DNA from: Aurifilum marmelostoma
Lineage: Eukaryota > Ascomycota > Sordariomycetes > Diaporthales > Cryphonectriaceae
Direction: 5' to 3'
Assembly: GCA_027559495.1 (NCBI GenBank)
Contig: JAMXSV010000010.1
Coordinates: forward strand, 1,612,001-1,676,000
Length of the DNA stretch: 64,000 bases
A program made the position numbers and the translations under genes. Of the stretch, positions 11,593-22,638 are shown one piece after another; position 1 is the stretch's first letter; every line of letters starts with the position of its first letter. The notes under the pieces were generated by a model. That model saw nothing but the letters and a program-made list of their open reading frames with translations, did no database searches and was not told where the DNA came from.

Positions 11593-12496
11593 GATGTCGT
11601 ATGCGATGAGGCAGCAGGACCATCATCGATTGCGGCTAGAGAGGGGGCGAGGAGGGTTGGGAAGGGGAGCGGAATAGCTGCTTTGGTCAAAGCTCGGGAA
11701 GTAGTTGTCGCGGCTTGCCAATCGCGCCGCGCTTGGATCGCGACTCTCTTAGTTAACTTTTGTTCCAGGACGGCGTTGAGGCACTGCCTGCCCCCCTGCC
11801 CCCAAACCCCTGGTCTAACTGACAGGGCCCATCTCCAGCTGCTAAGATCGCGGGCAAGGGCCTATTGGCCAGTCCGAGACGAGCTATCCCCCGTCATCTT
11901 ACAGCGTAGCGTATGCTTGTGACCCCGCAGTCCCTGGGCTCATATGCGAGCACCCGGGCAGCTGCATCTGGTTGACACGACATGGGAAACATGCAACTTC
12001 AGGCCATCTCAAGGCTCCTCATGGACATAATGTGATTCTACTGATGACGACCATTTTATTTCCGAGTAAGCGCAGGTTTTTGTCAACCAGTGTAGACCTG
12101 AGGCTGAACAGGAGGGCAGACAAGTCCAACAGTGACACCTAAAGTCGCAATAGATCAAGCATCTCTCAAATCGAACAATGATGATGCTCATATTCCATTG
12201 ACCAATATGATCATACCAGTATGGTGTCCCATACATGACCATATACCTGATGTTGTCCAGACCCCAGAAACGACCCGCAAAGATTACCATCCAGACGACC
12301 CAAACCCCACCTGAACGAACCCAAACACCAGACAGACCCTGTGGTTCCAGACAAAAACACCAGAATGCAGAAACATTCATTCCAAGACGAAGCCAAAGAA
12401 CAGAAAGCAGTACACAGAAGTACGAGTCCGGCGCATGAGGTTTGGACACGGGATCAGAGTCCTCCCCGGCGAGTCGTTTGAGCCTGATGCATCCTC
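11593..12496. other. HIR1 upstream region and spacer
   Basis: Promoter side of HIR1 and 3' side of the small lysine-rich gene. Open frames on the minus strand at about 12009-12542 are not supported by motifs or splice continuity and partly overlap the last exon of the next gene. Confidence 0.4.
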
Positions 12497-13034
12497 TCAC
12501 TCGGCAGCCGCAGCCTTCTTGGCCTTGGGCTTCTTCTGTCATGGTATGTTAGCAAAGTGACAAGCATCGCGCAACGGGCATCGAGAGTACTACTTACCGC
12601 GGTGACCTTCTTCACCTTCGCCTCGACCTTCTTGACGACAGCCTTGGCCTGTATTGCGCATGTCGGTCAACCACAGCTCAAGCACCACGGGAACGTCTTG
12701 TGATATATGCTCCCATTTTCGAATACACGCAGTCTGTCGCGTTACGCGACAGAAATGATATAAATGCGCAGCGCAGTAGTGGTCAAGGATATCTTGTCCC
12801 AGCACCATCCTGTCGAACGCTGTGACCTGAACTAGAATACCATCGTACCTTCTTGGCGACGCCGTTGCTCTTGGTAGGGCCCTTCTTCTTCGTGACGCCA
12901 GCGGGCTTCGCGCCCTCCTTCTTGGTCGCAGTCTGAGCCTTGGGCTTGCGGCTGATAGACGGCGCGGTGTCGACGGTAGGGAAGACGCGCGGCTTGGAGT
13001 TGCCGGTCGCGGATCGGGTACCCTCCCGTGCCAT
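12497..13034 (-). CDS. Small lysine/alanine-rich basic protein
   Basis: Three exons in phase 0 (13034-12849, 12648-12598, 12535-12497) encode 91 residues. Donors are GTACGA and GTAAGT; acceptors are ATACAG and GACAG. The start is the ATG at 13034 (MAREGTRSATGNSKPRVFPT). The C-terminal half is strongly basic and low in complexity, with repeated KK, AKAVVKKVEAKVKKV and KKPKAKKAAAAE blocks that resemble the tail of linker histone H1 or other nucleic-acid-binding basic tails. There is no winged-helix globular domain, so it is not a complete H1. A nuclear or nucleolar DNA- or RNA-binding role is a guess from composition only. The three introns-free phases and the intact reading frame make it a real gene rather than a chance frame. 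It lies downstream of an otherwise empty 2.7 kb spacer. Confidence 0.75.
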
Positions 13035-15738
13035 TATTTTTGTTTGGGTATAGTATGGAAACTTGATAATATGAAAAGCTCGATCAGCGACTGGACACTT
13101 GTACAAGTAGTATGAATAAAGACAGGAGGAGCTCCAAATCATCTTTTTCGCAAAAATCTAGTGCTTTTGTCGACACAGGGAATGACGTGGCCGGGAAATG
13201 CAGACAGAGGGAAGAGACCACCGTCACCAGGTCGCGTGTGTACTCTCTCTGAGACGTGCTATATGGGAGCTTACTTGGAGATAAAGCTGAATAGGATCAC
13301 GGAAGTAGATGGTTTGTTCCAAACTGAACAGATCTTGACAAGAGAAGACAAGCTTTACGATGGGAAAATACTGGCGATCTGGTTGAGGAGAGAAGAGAGA
13401 GATGAGAAGTTGAGAAGGGGGGGGGAAAAAAGAGGAGGGGTGCGGGAAGGCGGGGATGGGAAGGAGTCGTCGCGATGCGAAACAAGAAAAACAAAGTCCA
13501 AATTTGGAAGGGGGAAGCGCAGCGGCAGGGCAGTGCCGGGACCAGTAAGAGCTCAAACAACACCTACAGTCCAAGCAGGCGAGATCAGTCAAGGGGAGGG
13601 GGAGCGACGGGGGGGTTGGAGGTCACAACATGAGAGAACAGCGAGGTGTTGCTACAGAGTAGACGCCCTAGCAACCGCTGTCACCCACCCACACCTCCTC
13701 ATATCCATATCTCGCCCGGCTGGTGTATCTCTTCGTTGTCCCCTTTATTACCGTGTGCCGCCAGCCATATGTTATTTCCCAGTTCCCTTGCCAGGTCAGA
13801 TATCATATCCTGTGCATCGTATTGGCCCGAGCCACACCCGGCCAATCTTGCCAAACTGGACTGGTCAGCTTCTTGTTGCCTACCACAGTATTTCTGCGTC
13901 CAGGCTGGAGCGAGGAAGAGGAGGGGGGGGGGGGGGGCCTTGCCGAACCTCATGCAGGACTCTTACAGCTTGTACGGTAGCGCCCTGCCCTGCATGACGT
14001 GGCTGACATGTCCATCCGTTTGTCTGTCTGCCGAGAAATCTCCTTAGGACAGCCAAGGTCTACGAGGACAGACCCTCCACCTTTGTTTAGCGAAGACGGC
14101 GCCAACATGACACCTCGCGAACTGAGGTTTTGGAAAACTTGGAAAACTTGTCATTGGCATGACGGACACGGAGCCTGTTCATCCCTCAGCCAAACACAGG
14201 AGATGATTCAGAGCCCTCCTACGCCACGTGGGAGCGCTTAGGCTGGTTGTGCTAGTAAGTAAATAATAAGACCACCCCCAAGACACAGTGGACCCTCTCT
14301 TCCCGCTGGTCTGGCTCCTGCTGTCACTAAAAAAAGCTTACTTATACCTGCTGGACCCTCCTGACCTGCCAGACAAGCTGCCCCCCACTCACTAACCAGG
14401 CACTCTACCCCCGGCTGCCGCCTCATAAACGGCTTGAGGCTATTCAGACCAGCCATGTAAGCTAGAGAGGATCATGGTTAGAACCGCTCAGAACTCAAAA
14501 AAAGCTCGTGCAGCTGACGTGAGGCTATCGCTCCCAGCCGCCGCCACCTTGGACCAGGCCTGGTTCTTTCCTCCCTCGTCATTGCCAGAGGGTGTTCAAG
14601 GGGTCTTTCAAACAGGTATATCCTTACAACGAACAAAGAGCTGGACCACTCGAGATGAACGAACAGGAACTCTTTTTTCCTCTTCTGAGTAGAATTTCAA
14701 CCAGAGATCTCACAGTCCATACTTATACATCGTCAAGGCGATCCACGGGGACCCTCTTTGGCATACCTTGGAATTCATCCAGCTACTGTATTCCTCATGG
14801 CCACCCCTTTCAACACCGTCCTATTGTATGGACCCTCATTTTCGATTTGATTTTAGGTCTACTATGGTAGATCACTAAATAAGAGTGATTGGTTTCCCCA
14901 ATTGAATCGTGTCTCACCGTTCCTCTCCCTCCTCCTCTAGTCTCCCCCTTCTCAGGAGGCCATCACCCACGGCCCATCACCACAAGATGGCCCGACTATC
15001 TTCCCGCGATCCCTCCTTAACATCTCAGATGGTAGGAAGAGAAAAAAATAAAGAACCCATCACGAACAGAAAAGAAAAAACACGCCCTCATTCGTGATCT
15101 GGAGGAAAGACAAACCTCGGACCGCAGCACAAGCACAGCTCGGACAAAGAAAAGCGGTGCAGTGGGCGGGTTGCATGGCCGGGCGGGCGTAGTGAGCACT
15201 AGGACACACCGGTAGTAAGACACAAGGGCCAAGCCAGGCCGCATTTCGCGTCGGTTTTTTTTCCTTCTCGGATTCGTATTCTTTTGCTGTACCGAGACAA
15301 CGTAAGGTCTCGTTTGTAATTGGTATATTAAATCTTCTCTCCTCTCTCAATTTCTTTCTCTTTTAACCTTGTAGAGCGTAGCAGGGAGTCACGGCATGAC
15401 GGTACCAGGGAAAAAAACAGAGTTGCTCGCCCGCTGTTGTGGCATTCCCATGATCATGTCTGGGTATTTGTTCTTATTTCCCCGCCCCCGGGGTTCATTA
15501 TTACAACAACCCCCTCGCCCCCTCCCACGTTACGTCGTCTTTTCCTTCTTCCTAAATAACCCAGATATGCATCTCATCTATTACACCTTCAAACGCCCTG
15601 AAAGTCCAGTCAAATAGGAGGAACAAAAAAAAAAGACCAAGACATGATGAATACATGATATGTCGCAGGCACACATACACACGCCGCGGCGCACGCGCAT
15701 GTGCACCAAGCAACCTGAGCTGATCCCTCCCGGCGTTC
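13035..15738. other. 2.7 kb spacer, low-complexity
   Basis: No gene is supported. A long plus-strand open frame at about 13161-13997 is biased, lacks motifs and crosses a G15 run. Other short frames are equally featureless. The stretch next to 15739 probably includes the 3' untranslated region of the GT69 gene. Confidence 0.4.
13923..13937. repeat. Poly-G tract (15 G)
   Basis: An uninterrupted run of 15 G in spacer. It is prone to length errors in sequencing. Confidence 0.8.
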
Positions 15739-17322
15739 CTAAGTAGGGAAGTCGAGCTGTTGGCCAGGTGGCATAGGCCAGTTCATCCAGTTCTTATCTC
15801 CAGTCCTGGCCTCCTGGATAATGAGCTGCATCTCACGCACGGCGCAGAACATACCGCTCCTGCCTGTCCTGTTGACCAGCTCCCAGTGGTCCTCGCGCCA
15901 GACCTCCTCGACAAAGGGCTGGCCCTCCTGCACCTCGCGGTAGGGGTTGTTGCGCGGCAGGCCGGCGAGCCACGAGACGATGCGGTGCGGGATGACAAAG
16001 AGTCGCTCCCAGCGCTTGACGCGGTGCAGCCACGTGAGCACCGACTCCTTGTACGCAACGCGCACGTAGGGGTTGACAAAGGTGCCCTGGTCCACGGCGT
16101 TGTCCTTCTTGGCGGCGGTCGACACATCCGCCAGGAAGAGGCAGCACTCGCAGGCGTCGAAGAAGATCTCGGGCTCGTATCGGAACCGCACCGGTGCCTC
16201 GACAGGCGTCGGGAGGGCAGGCTCGATGACGTGGGCGCCAATGTCCTGGAAGGTCGGCGTGGGCAGCTCCGCGCGCAGGTTCTGCACGTACTTGGCCTGC
16301 ATGGCGACCATGCCGCTCCAGCAGCCCGAGACCCTCACGGCGTCCCTCTGCATGAGCATGTCCTCGCGTGAGTACGCATTCCCGGCCGTCGAGAAGATGG
16401 GGAAGATGGGCACCCCGTTAGAGTACCCCTCGGCATCCCTCTGGGCGTAGAGGTCGTAGAACTTGAACGGGTTCTCGTAGTCGAGGGCGCAGGCGCTGAG
16501 GTAGTGCGCGCGGCCGTCCTCGCCGGTGTTGGTGCTGAAGAGCAGCTGGGTGGCGTCGACGGTGCGGAAGAGGACGTCGTTGAGGAAAAGGACCTTGTCG
16601 AACCTGACAACGCCGGTGTCGGTCCGGAAGCGGTCGAGTGGCCGCAGGGCGCGGTTGCGGACCTCGGAGAGGTAGGACAGGCGCTTCATACGCTCGGTGC
16701 CATCGGGCAGGGTCACGTTGGCGAAGTCGCTGAGGGAGACGTTGCGGTCAAAGACGATCTCGTGGTTGCAGGGGACGCGCTGCTTGAAGTCCTCGAGCGC
16801 CGCCTCGCCCAGCGGGCTGTCGTTCTCGTATATGGACAGGAAGGTGTTCTCGGGGCCCAGCATCTGTATGAGCTCGAGCACCTGTTCGCCCCATCTCCCG
16901 CTGGCCAGGTGCCCGCCCTTGTCATACAGGCTAACGGATATGAATATTTTTTCTTGGAATGGGTTGGCGCACCCTGGGACGGGGTCAGGTCCCTCGCAGG
17001 CGGCCTGGCGCTCGCGGTAGTGAGATGGTAACCGCGTGTAGGAGGGGATGAGGATTGGCGTCGCAATGAAGACGAAGGCCAGAGAGATTATGATGTATTT
17101 GACGGCGACCAGGACGGTCACCAAGGGGTTTCGGAGGACGTTGCGCCGCAGGACGCGCGGTCTGGAGCAGAGCCATGACCGTAACCGCCCCGGGAGCGGA
17201 ACTCGCTCGTGCTTGTTGTGTGTCTTGAGGAGGTACTCGTCGAGGTCGTCGTCTGCGACACTGGATCGGCCGTCGACGGAGAGGAAGGCAACCCGCTCCT
17301 CGTCCGAGAGGCGGGAGCTCAT
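15739..17322 (-). CDS. Glycosyltransferase family 69 (CAP59/CMT1-like)
   Basis: Single exon of 527 residues starting at ATG 17322 (MSSRLSDEERVAFLSVDG). It has a cytosolic N-terminal tail, one membrane segment at about residues 67-91 (PLVTVLVAVKYIIISLAFVF), and a luminal catalytic region. This is the type II layout of Golgi glycosyltransferases. Hallmarks of the GT69 / Cryptococcus alpha-1,3-mannosyltransferase family include KIFISVSLYDKGGHL, GENDS-like YENDSPLGEAAL, RMKRLSYLSEVRNRAL, VLFLNDVLFRTVDATQLL, SACALDYENPFKFYD and RVSGCWSGMVAMQAKYVQ. FLNDV is the likely metal/nucleotide-sugar site, inferred by position. Family members transfer mannose to capsule, cell-wall or glycoprotein glycans; the acceptor here cannot be read. 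The upstream region is rich in GGT/GGA repeats. Confidence 0.88.
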   Translation of the reverse strand: MSSRLSDEERVAFLSVDGRSSVADDDLDEYLLKTHNKHERVPLPGRLRSWLCSRPRVLRRNVLRNPLVTVLVAVKYIIISLAFVFIATPILIPSYTRLPSHYRERQAACEGPDPVPGCANPFQEKIFISVSLYDKGGHLASGRWGEQVLELIQMLGPENTFLSIYENDSPLGEAALEDFKQRVPCNHEIVFDRNVSLSDFANVTLPDGTERMKRLSYLSEVRNRALRPLDRFRTDTGVVRFDKVLFLNDVLFRTVDATQLLFSTNTGEDGRAHYLSACALDYENPFKFYDLYAQRDAEGYSNGVPIFPIFSTAGNAYSREDMLMQRDAVRVSGCWSGMVAMQAKYVQNLRAELPTPTFQDIGAHVIEPALPTPVEAPVRFRYEPEIFFDACECCLFLADVSTAAKKDNAVDQGTFVNPYVRVAYKESVLTWLHRVKRWERLFVIPHRIVSWLAGLPRNNPYREVQEGQPFVEEVWREDHWELVNRTGRSGMFCAVREMQLIIQEARTGDKNWMNWPMPPGQQLDFPT

Positions 17323-17417
17323 GGTGCTTGTCTTGTTGTGCGCAGCAGAGGAAATGGGCGTACAGAAGGAGAACAGAGCGGATCGAACATGACTATCGGG
17401 ATGGGAACAGAAGGCGA

Positions 17418-17456
17418 GTTGGTGGTGGTGGTGGTGGTGGAGGAGGAGGAGGAGGC
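17418..17456. repeat. GGT then GGA triplet repeat
   Basis: A run of GGT triplets passes directly into GGA triplets, about 80 bases upstream of the GT69 start codon and probably in its 5' untranslated region or promoter. Confidence 0.8.
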
Positions 17457-17982
17457 CTGACGAGGAGGAGTGAGTCTGCGCGAGGACGTTGGGTGGTCAG
17501 CCAGTGAACATGTGTCTGACCAACATCAGGCAGTGCAGTCTCGCCGCATGAACATGTTGGTTTTCTGTTTGTCTTTTTTTTACTTTTCTTTTCTGCGCCA
17601 AGGGCAGGGGGGAAACGGAACATCAGAAGGTTTGACGTACGCGGCAGATGATGGCAAGCCTTGAGGGCTACTCCAGAAAGGGCTGGTTCCCGCCGGGGCA
17701 GGGGGACCGAGAAGTTGCACATGCAATCGTGACGACGGGAAGGGAGCAGGGGGAGGGAGGAGTGGTTGTTGATTGATTGATTGAATGATCGGAAAGGGAG
17801 GTCGGATGATGGACGGATGGATGGCTGGCTGGATGAATGCTCTTCTCTCCCAACCCACAACAGCGGTCTTGTTTCCTGTCCGTCTCCTTCTCTTGTCCTT
17901 CTGCTCCTCCTCCACCTCCTCCTTCTCCTGTCCACCCGCCATGGCCCCTATCTAAAATTGTCTGTCTCTCAAATCTCCTCTG

Positions 17983-17999
17983 CCCCCCCCCCCCCCCCC
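17983..17999. repeat. Poly-C tract (17 C)
   Basis: An uninterrupted run of 17 C in spacer. Confidence 0.8.
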
Positions 18000-20028
18000 G
18001 GAAGAAAGCTGTGGGGCACCTGTTGGGTCGTCGCAATGGACGTGGGGTGGAGAACCAACGGCCAGGGGCAAAGGAGATGACGAGTCCTGCAGCGCTCAGC
18101 AACTCGTTGGGTACTAGTACAGAAGATACCCGTAGCGGTTCGCAGCACGTGCGGGTAGTGTGGACAGGGGCCTAGGCTTGATTGGGAAATTGTAGGTCCC
18201 GTCTGGCTGGGAGGGGAGGTCTCCATCGAGCAGGCACAGTCCCGCTGCTTGCCCCTGCTGCCCCTTCCCCTCCTGTCCTGTGGCAGGTTACATTTTTGTG
18301 CACCTCTCTGAGCTCTCACCGACATTCAAAATGCAGGCTTGTTTACTTCTCTCCGCTCAATGTTCTCCAGAGAATCCTTTTGAAATACCAATTCTGTACT
18401 TGTCAAGGGGCGGGAAAGAGAAGGAAAAAATTTCAGTCCCGAGCGACCGGGTCATCGGCAGGGACGCTAAAACCGGGTCGTGCCCATAGCAGTTGAACCT
18501 GCAGCAGGCCATGCTACAGCGATTGACCATGCACATGCCTGTGTTGGGCCATGCCTTCTCAGGCCTCTGTCGCAGGCTGGGTTGCTCGTCACATCTTTCA
18601 CGTTGCAGCTTGCGCGTCTTTCGTCCACCACTGGCGAGCAGAGCTTTCTGGAGCCACACCTTGGTTTGAACCTATCTGCATCGCGTACCGAACTGTCGTA
18701 CATAAAGTCGCTTGTCATTTGTCATGTCAAGTGTCAAAGCTGCACCTGTACCACACGGCCCTCACACCCAAAGTCTCGTCACTTGGCCGAGACGGAGAAA
18801 AAAAAAAGATAGAAACCGAGCGAAAAACCTGGTTCGTCAACAGCTACCCTTGAACTCCCGCTGCAGGTGGGTGACAGGCTGGTTCGAGGGTGTGCAGTAA
18901 GTACATCCATAACACGCCATGACGTCGCACTGCATTGCTGGGCCGCAGCCACGTCTGAGAAAACCTCCGAGTTCCGTCCTCACATCCCGCTCTCGGGTGA
19001 GTTGTTTCGAAGGAGCGTGGGGGGTGTGCCAAGGTGCTCAGTGGTGGCTGTGACTAAAGGCCCGGTGCCTGCTCTGCTGCTGTACTGTAGTGGTGTCTCG
19101 GCACTCGGCGGGCTCTCTCCTCCACAGATTCAGCATATCTCTCTCGGACAATGGATGTTGTCCATCAGTCCGGTCTGCCAAGGGCGGGGGGAAAAAAGGA
19201 AGGAAAAAAAGAAAAAAAACGTCAGCCACCCGTCCACAGGGTGATTTCCTTCTTGTGCTGGCCCTTATGCTACCCGCATCTTTGTCAGATCAGAGTGCAG
19301 CCTCGCCCTCTTCACCGCCGCCTAACAAGAGTCGTGCCAGTGGCACTGATTCCTTCGTACCGCAACACGGCAGTTACCTGTGGGGCTTGAATGATGAATT
19401 CCTTCATAAATTGGCAAGTCCTGAACAGACACGATACGGAATTCCCATCGAAAGCACTTTGCAAGTCGAAGGGCGGTGTGGAATAAGGATGGTCCGAAGA
19501 AAGCGCCCAAAAAGCGGCAGATTGGCGGCACACCATCCACCTCCGAGAGCAACATGAGTACACATCGCAGGCTATATTGCGCTGAATCGAAGGAGTGGAG
19601 TGGGCCAAGAAGGACTCTCTGGTACAAATGCCGAGTCGATACGAACCGTCCACCAGCGCACAACGTGAGATGGGCTCGGAAGTTGGCCACATCGACAAGC
19701 AATGGACAAGCATGGCGGGAAGACTGGCTGCATAACCTTGACCAGCGCCCTCAAACCTTCTGCGATCTGGCGAGAAGAGAACACACAAGTATTTGGCTCA
19801 GGCTCGCAGCAAGGAGAGGAGATCTTAGCTCTCAGGGCACTCCTCACGACTAATAGCAGGGAACTTGTACTCGTGATCACGATACTAACAACCATGACAG
19901 CTGACAATTCGCAGAATCCCTCTTGACACCTTTGCACACAGCCTTCATGCAGATCAGTGTTGCTGAATTCCATAGCTGTCTGCGTTGGCACAGCCAAATC
20001 CTGCACATGGAGACTATTACCAGGTCTC

Positions 20029-21146
20029 TCATTCCTCCAGCTCCACGCTGTCCCCAAAGCACTTTTGCATCATGGCTACCGGGTAACGCGCTCCCTTGGA
20101 CCCGCCCACGCTCTCGATAGCCTTGCGGATCTTGATTTCTTCCTCCTTGGACAACTGGACATTGACAGCGCCGGCGTTTTCCTCAAGGTACTTGACCCTC
20201 TTGGTGCCTGGAATGGGAATAATATCTATACACGATTGACAAGTCAGCCATTGCTCATCCAAACACCAAGAGAAAAAAGTAAGAAAGAAAGGGAAAATCC
20301 AAACCTACCGTCTCCCTGCGCCATCACCCAAGCAATGGCCAGCTGGCCCGGTGTACACCCCTTCTCCTTGGCGATGCCTGCCAAGATCTCCACCAGCTTC
20401 AGGTTTCCAGGGAAGTTCTCCTCGCTGAACCGAGGGTGAATCCTGCGGCCGTCCTTCTCGTCAAGATCAGCAGGGCTCCGGATCGACCCTGTCAGGAACC
20501 CACGCCCGAGCGGCGAGTAAGCCACCAGCTTGACGCCGTGCGCCCTGGCCGTCTTGAGGAAGTTTGTCTGCTCCGACTCGATCTCGAGCGCAAAGGGCGA
20601 GTACTCCATCTGCGCCGCGGCGATGGGGTGCACCATGCAGGCCCGCTCGAGGGTGCGCGCCGAGCACTCGGACAGCCCCAGGTAGCGGATCTTGCCCTCG
20701 GCCTTGAGCTCCGCCATGGCCTGCACCGTCTTCTCGACCGGCGTCTTGGGGTCGATGCGGTGCTGGTAGTACAGGTCGATGCGGTCCGTCCCTAGGCGCT
20801 TCAGGCTGGCGGCGCACGCCTCCTTGACGTACTCGGGCCTGCCATCGACGACCATCTCGCCGTCGACAAACTTGTTGGCAAACTTGGACGCCAGGAAGAT
20901 CTCGTCGCGGCGGCCCGTCTCCTTGAACCAGCGCCCGATTAGCTCCTCGTTCTTGAAGGGGCCGTAGATGTCGGATGTGTCCCAGAACGTGATGCCCATG
21001 TCGGCCGCCCGCGTCAGCACCCGCAGTGACTCCTCGTCGTCCTGCCCGCCAAACGAGGTGTAGGCAAAGGACATGCCCATGCAGCCGAGGCCCTGGGCTG
21101 AGACAAGCTCATCGCCAAGTTTACGCTTGGGGAATTCGGGTGCCAT
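20029..21146 (-). CDS. Aldo-keto reductase (YakC/AKR13-like)
   Basis: Two exons (21146-20309 and 20225-20029; intron 83 bases, GTAGGT donor and TATAG acceptor) give 344 residues, the usual size. The joint reads [20 protein letters not shown], the family's NADPH-binding region. The catalytic tetrad is visible: Asp56 and Tyr61 in [11 protein letters not shown], Lys88 in LASKF, and His129 in [29 protein letters not shown] at the N terminus is typical of the fungal group close to pyridoxal reductase and bacterial YakC. It should be a soluble NADPH-dependent aldehyde or ketone reductase with an unassigned substrate. No neighbouring pathway genes give further hints. The start is the ATG directly before [10 protein letters not shown]. 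Confidence 0.92.
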
Positions 21147-22206
21147 GGCTGTTGCTCCGGGTACCTCTTTTACGTTTCGGGGTAAAGCACTCAGGGTCGT
21201 GGGCCTGAAGGGAAAATATGAAGCTGCTTTTTGAGAGACAGCTAAAAACCTCCAGTGTGGTGCAGATGTGCGACAGCTTTTATGTGTTCTCCTTCTCTAC
21301 TGAATCATTGACTCACTGCGCTCCCTTTGCCGTAGTCTGCCGGTGCAACAATGTGACTCCCAAGTGAGGGGCGGCGCTATGGCATCACTGCCGCCAAACC
21401 ACCACTGCGCTGCACCTTAAGTCCGACGCCCGTTGTTAATCCCCGCCCACAATGACGTTGGAACATTTTGCTCAGTCGGCAATTGCTGGCGGGTGCCACA
21501 AATGGGACACGCATACTGCTCTGCTTGACAATAGGCCACCCTTGCGCCCGGCAGAATTGCGAATTAATTATGCTTTCTTATCCCGATAGACAATTCAGAT
21601 CTGAGCTTACTTGCCGCCGCCGTAACGGACTTTTGTGTGCGGTGCAGCCATGACGGTGCCGGCCGAGTCGGAAGCCGGCTGCCTCCACCAAGAAGAACAG
21701 AGTAGAATGTTTTTGTTTTATTTTTCTCTAAAAAAAGAAGGCTTGGTGCTTCTTTTTCTGGGAAACAATATGATCACAAACTTACAAAACCGTGAGAAGT
21801 CATGGTTGAGCGATGACTAAAGTACAGTATACGTCGGCGGATTTGAGTCTCATGCATGAGCGGATGTGTCAAGAACTATGATCAGTCAGTGAACAAGCAT
21901 TTTTTGGCGTGGCCCCCTTTTTATCACTTGCAATCACACCTGGCATAGACGCCAAAATAGAAAATGTGATAAACAAAAAAATTCGATGCATGAGGTTCTT
22001 TCGTGCACCTACTCTTCAATTGCCAAAGAAGAGTGCGACAGGGTTAGGGTTACACAGCGGCTAAGCTTAACCGCGCCCTAGCCGCGGCAAGCGCAACCAC
22101 ACGCCCAAAATTCAACCCCAAGGTCCCCCGTTTCCGCTTTGATCGCGCGTCACCCACTGCTCTCCACGCCCCCCTCGACGACGAGCTCCCTGCACCAGCA
22201 GCAGTC
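21147..22206. other. Divergent promoter region, AKR and bL33m
   Basis: About 1.06 kb between two genes that diverge from each other. The only element of note is the telomere-like repeat at 22041-22052. Confidence 0.5.
22041..22052 (+). promoter_or_regulatory. Telomere-like GGGTTAGGGTTA upstream of bL33m
   Basis: Two tandem TTAGGG-type units lie 155 bases before the start codon of the mitochondrial ribosomal protein gene. TTAGGG-like sites are bound by Tbf1/Teb1-type factors at ribosomal and other housekeeping promoters in some ascomycetes. A regulatory role here is inference. It is too short to be a telomere relic. Confidence 0.35.
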
Positions 22207-22638
22207 ATGGCCAAGAAAAGTACGCCCTCTTCATTTGCTCCTCGTGACGTCCCTCGCCGCCGAAAATACACAGGCACACGCTGACCATTCCCCCCAGCCA
22301 AATCCCGCATCGTCTCGGTGCGCCTCCTCTCCATGGCCATGACGGGCTTCTTCTACCAGTTCCGGCGCCCACGCACCTCGCCGCCGATGAGCATGCTCAA
22401 ATACGACCCCGTCGGTACGTCTATTGCGAGTCGAAAGCTCTCAGCGTTCTCTGTCGTACCTTTGGCCCTGCGCGACCATCTCAGGGGTGAGGCGTAGATG
22501 CAAAAGATGGCGAGACAGGCAAAAGCGTTTTCCGCCGAGGGAAAGAGAGGATTTGAGCATGCTTGCTGACTTTCAAACCGGTATACAGTACGCAGGAAAG
22601 TTCTTTTCCTAGAGGCGAAGCGACGAGGGAACAAATAA
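22207..22638 (+). CDS. MRPL39: Mitochondrial ribosomal protein bL33m
   Basis: Three small exons (22207-22219, 22298-22414, 22589-22638) encode 59 residues. The first exon is only 13 bases. Donors are GTACGC and GTACGT; acceptors are CCCCAG and ATACAG. The product reads [19 protein letters not shown], then [20 protein letters not shown], then [19 protein letters not shown]. This is the compact bL33 fold of the large mitochondrial subunit (54S; yeast Mrpl39). The bacterial family pattern of a short basic N terminus and a K/R-rich VLFxExK end is clear. The zinc-binding cysteines of some bacterial L33 proteins are absent, as is usual in mitochondria. It has no obvious cleavable presequence, which is common for such small basic proteins. 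The gene is too split to appear as one open frame. Confidence 0.9.

Larger units (their letters stand above)
17323..20028. other. 2.7 kb spacer upstream of the GT69 gene
   Basis: Contains a GGT/GGA repeat (17418-17456), a TGAT/GGAT-rich patch (about 17765-17830) and a C17 run (17983-17999). Numerous open frames on both strands lack motifs and I do not consider them genes. The end near 20028 is the 3' side of the aldo-keto reductase. Confidence 0.4.

Noticed and set aside
12009..12542. Minus-strand open frame of about 177 codons
   Set aside because: It overlaps the last exon of the lysine-rich gene in another frame and has no recognisable features.
13161..13997. Long plus-strand open frame of about 278 codons
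   Set aside because: Biased composition, no motif, crosses the G15 run, and ends without family features. Treated as spacer.
19312..19788. Minus-strand open frame of about 158 codons in the GT69/AKR spacer
   Set aside because: No motif, no splice partners and several overlapping frames of similar length on both strands.
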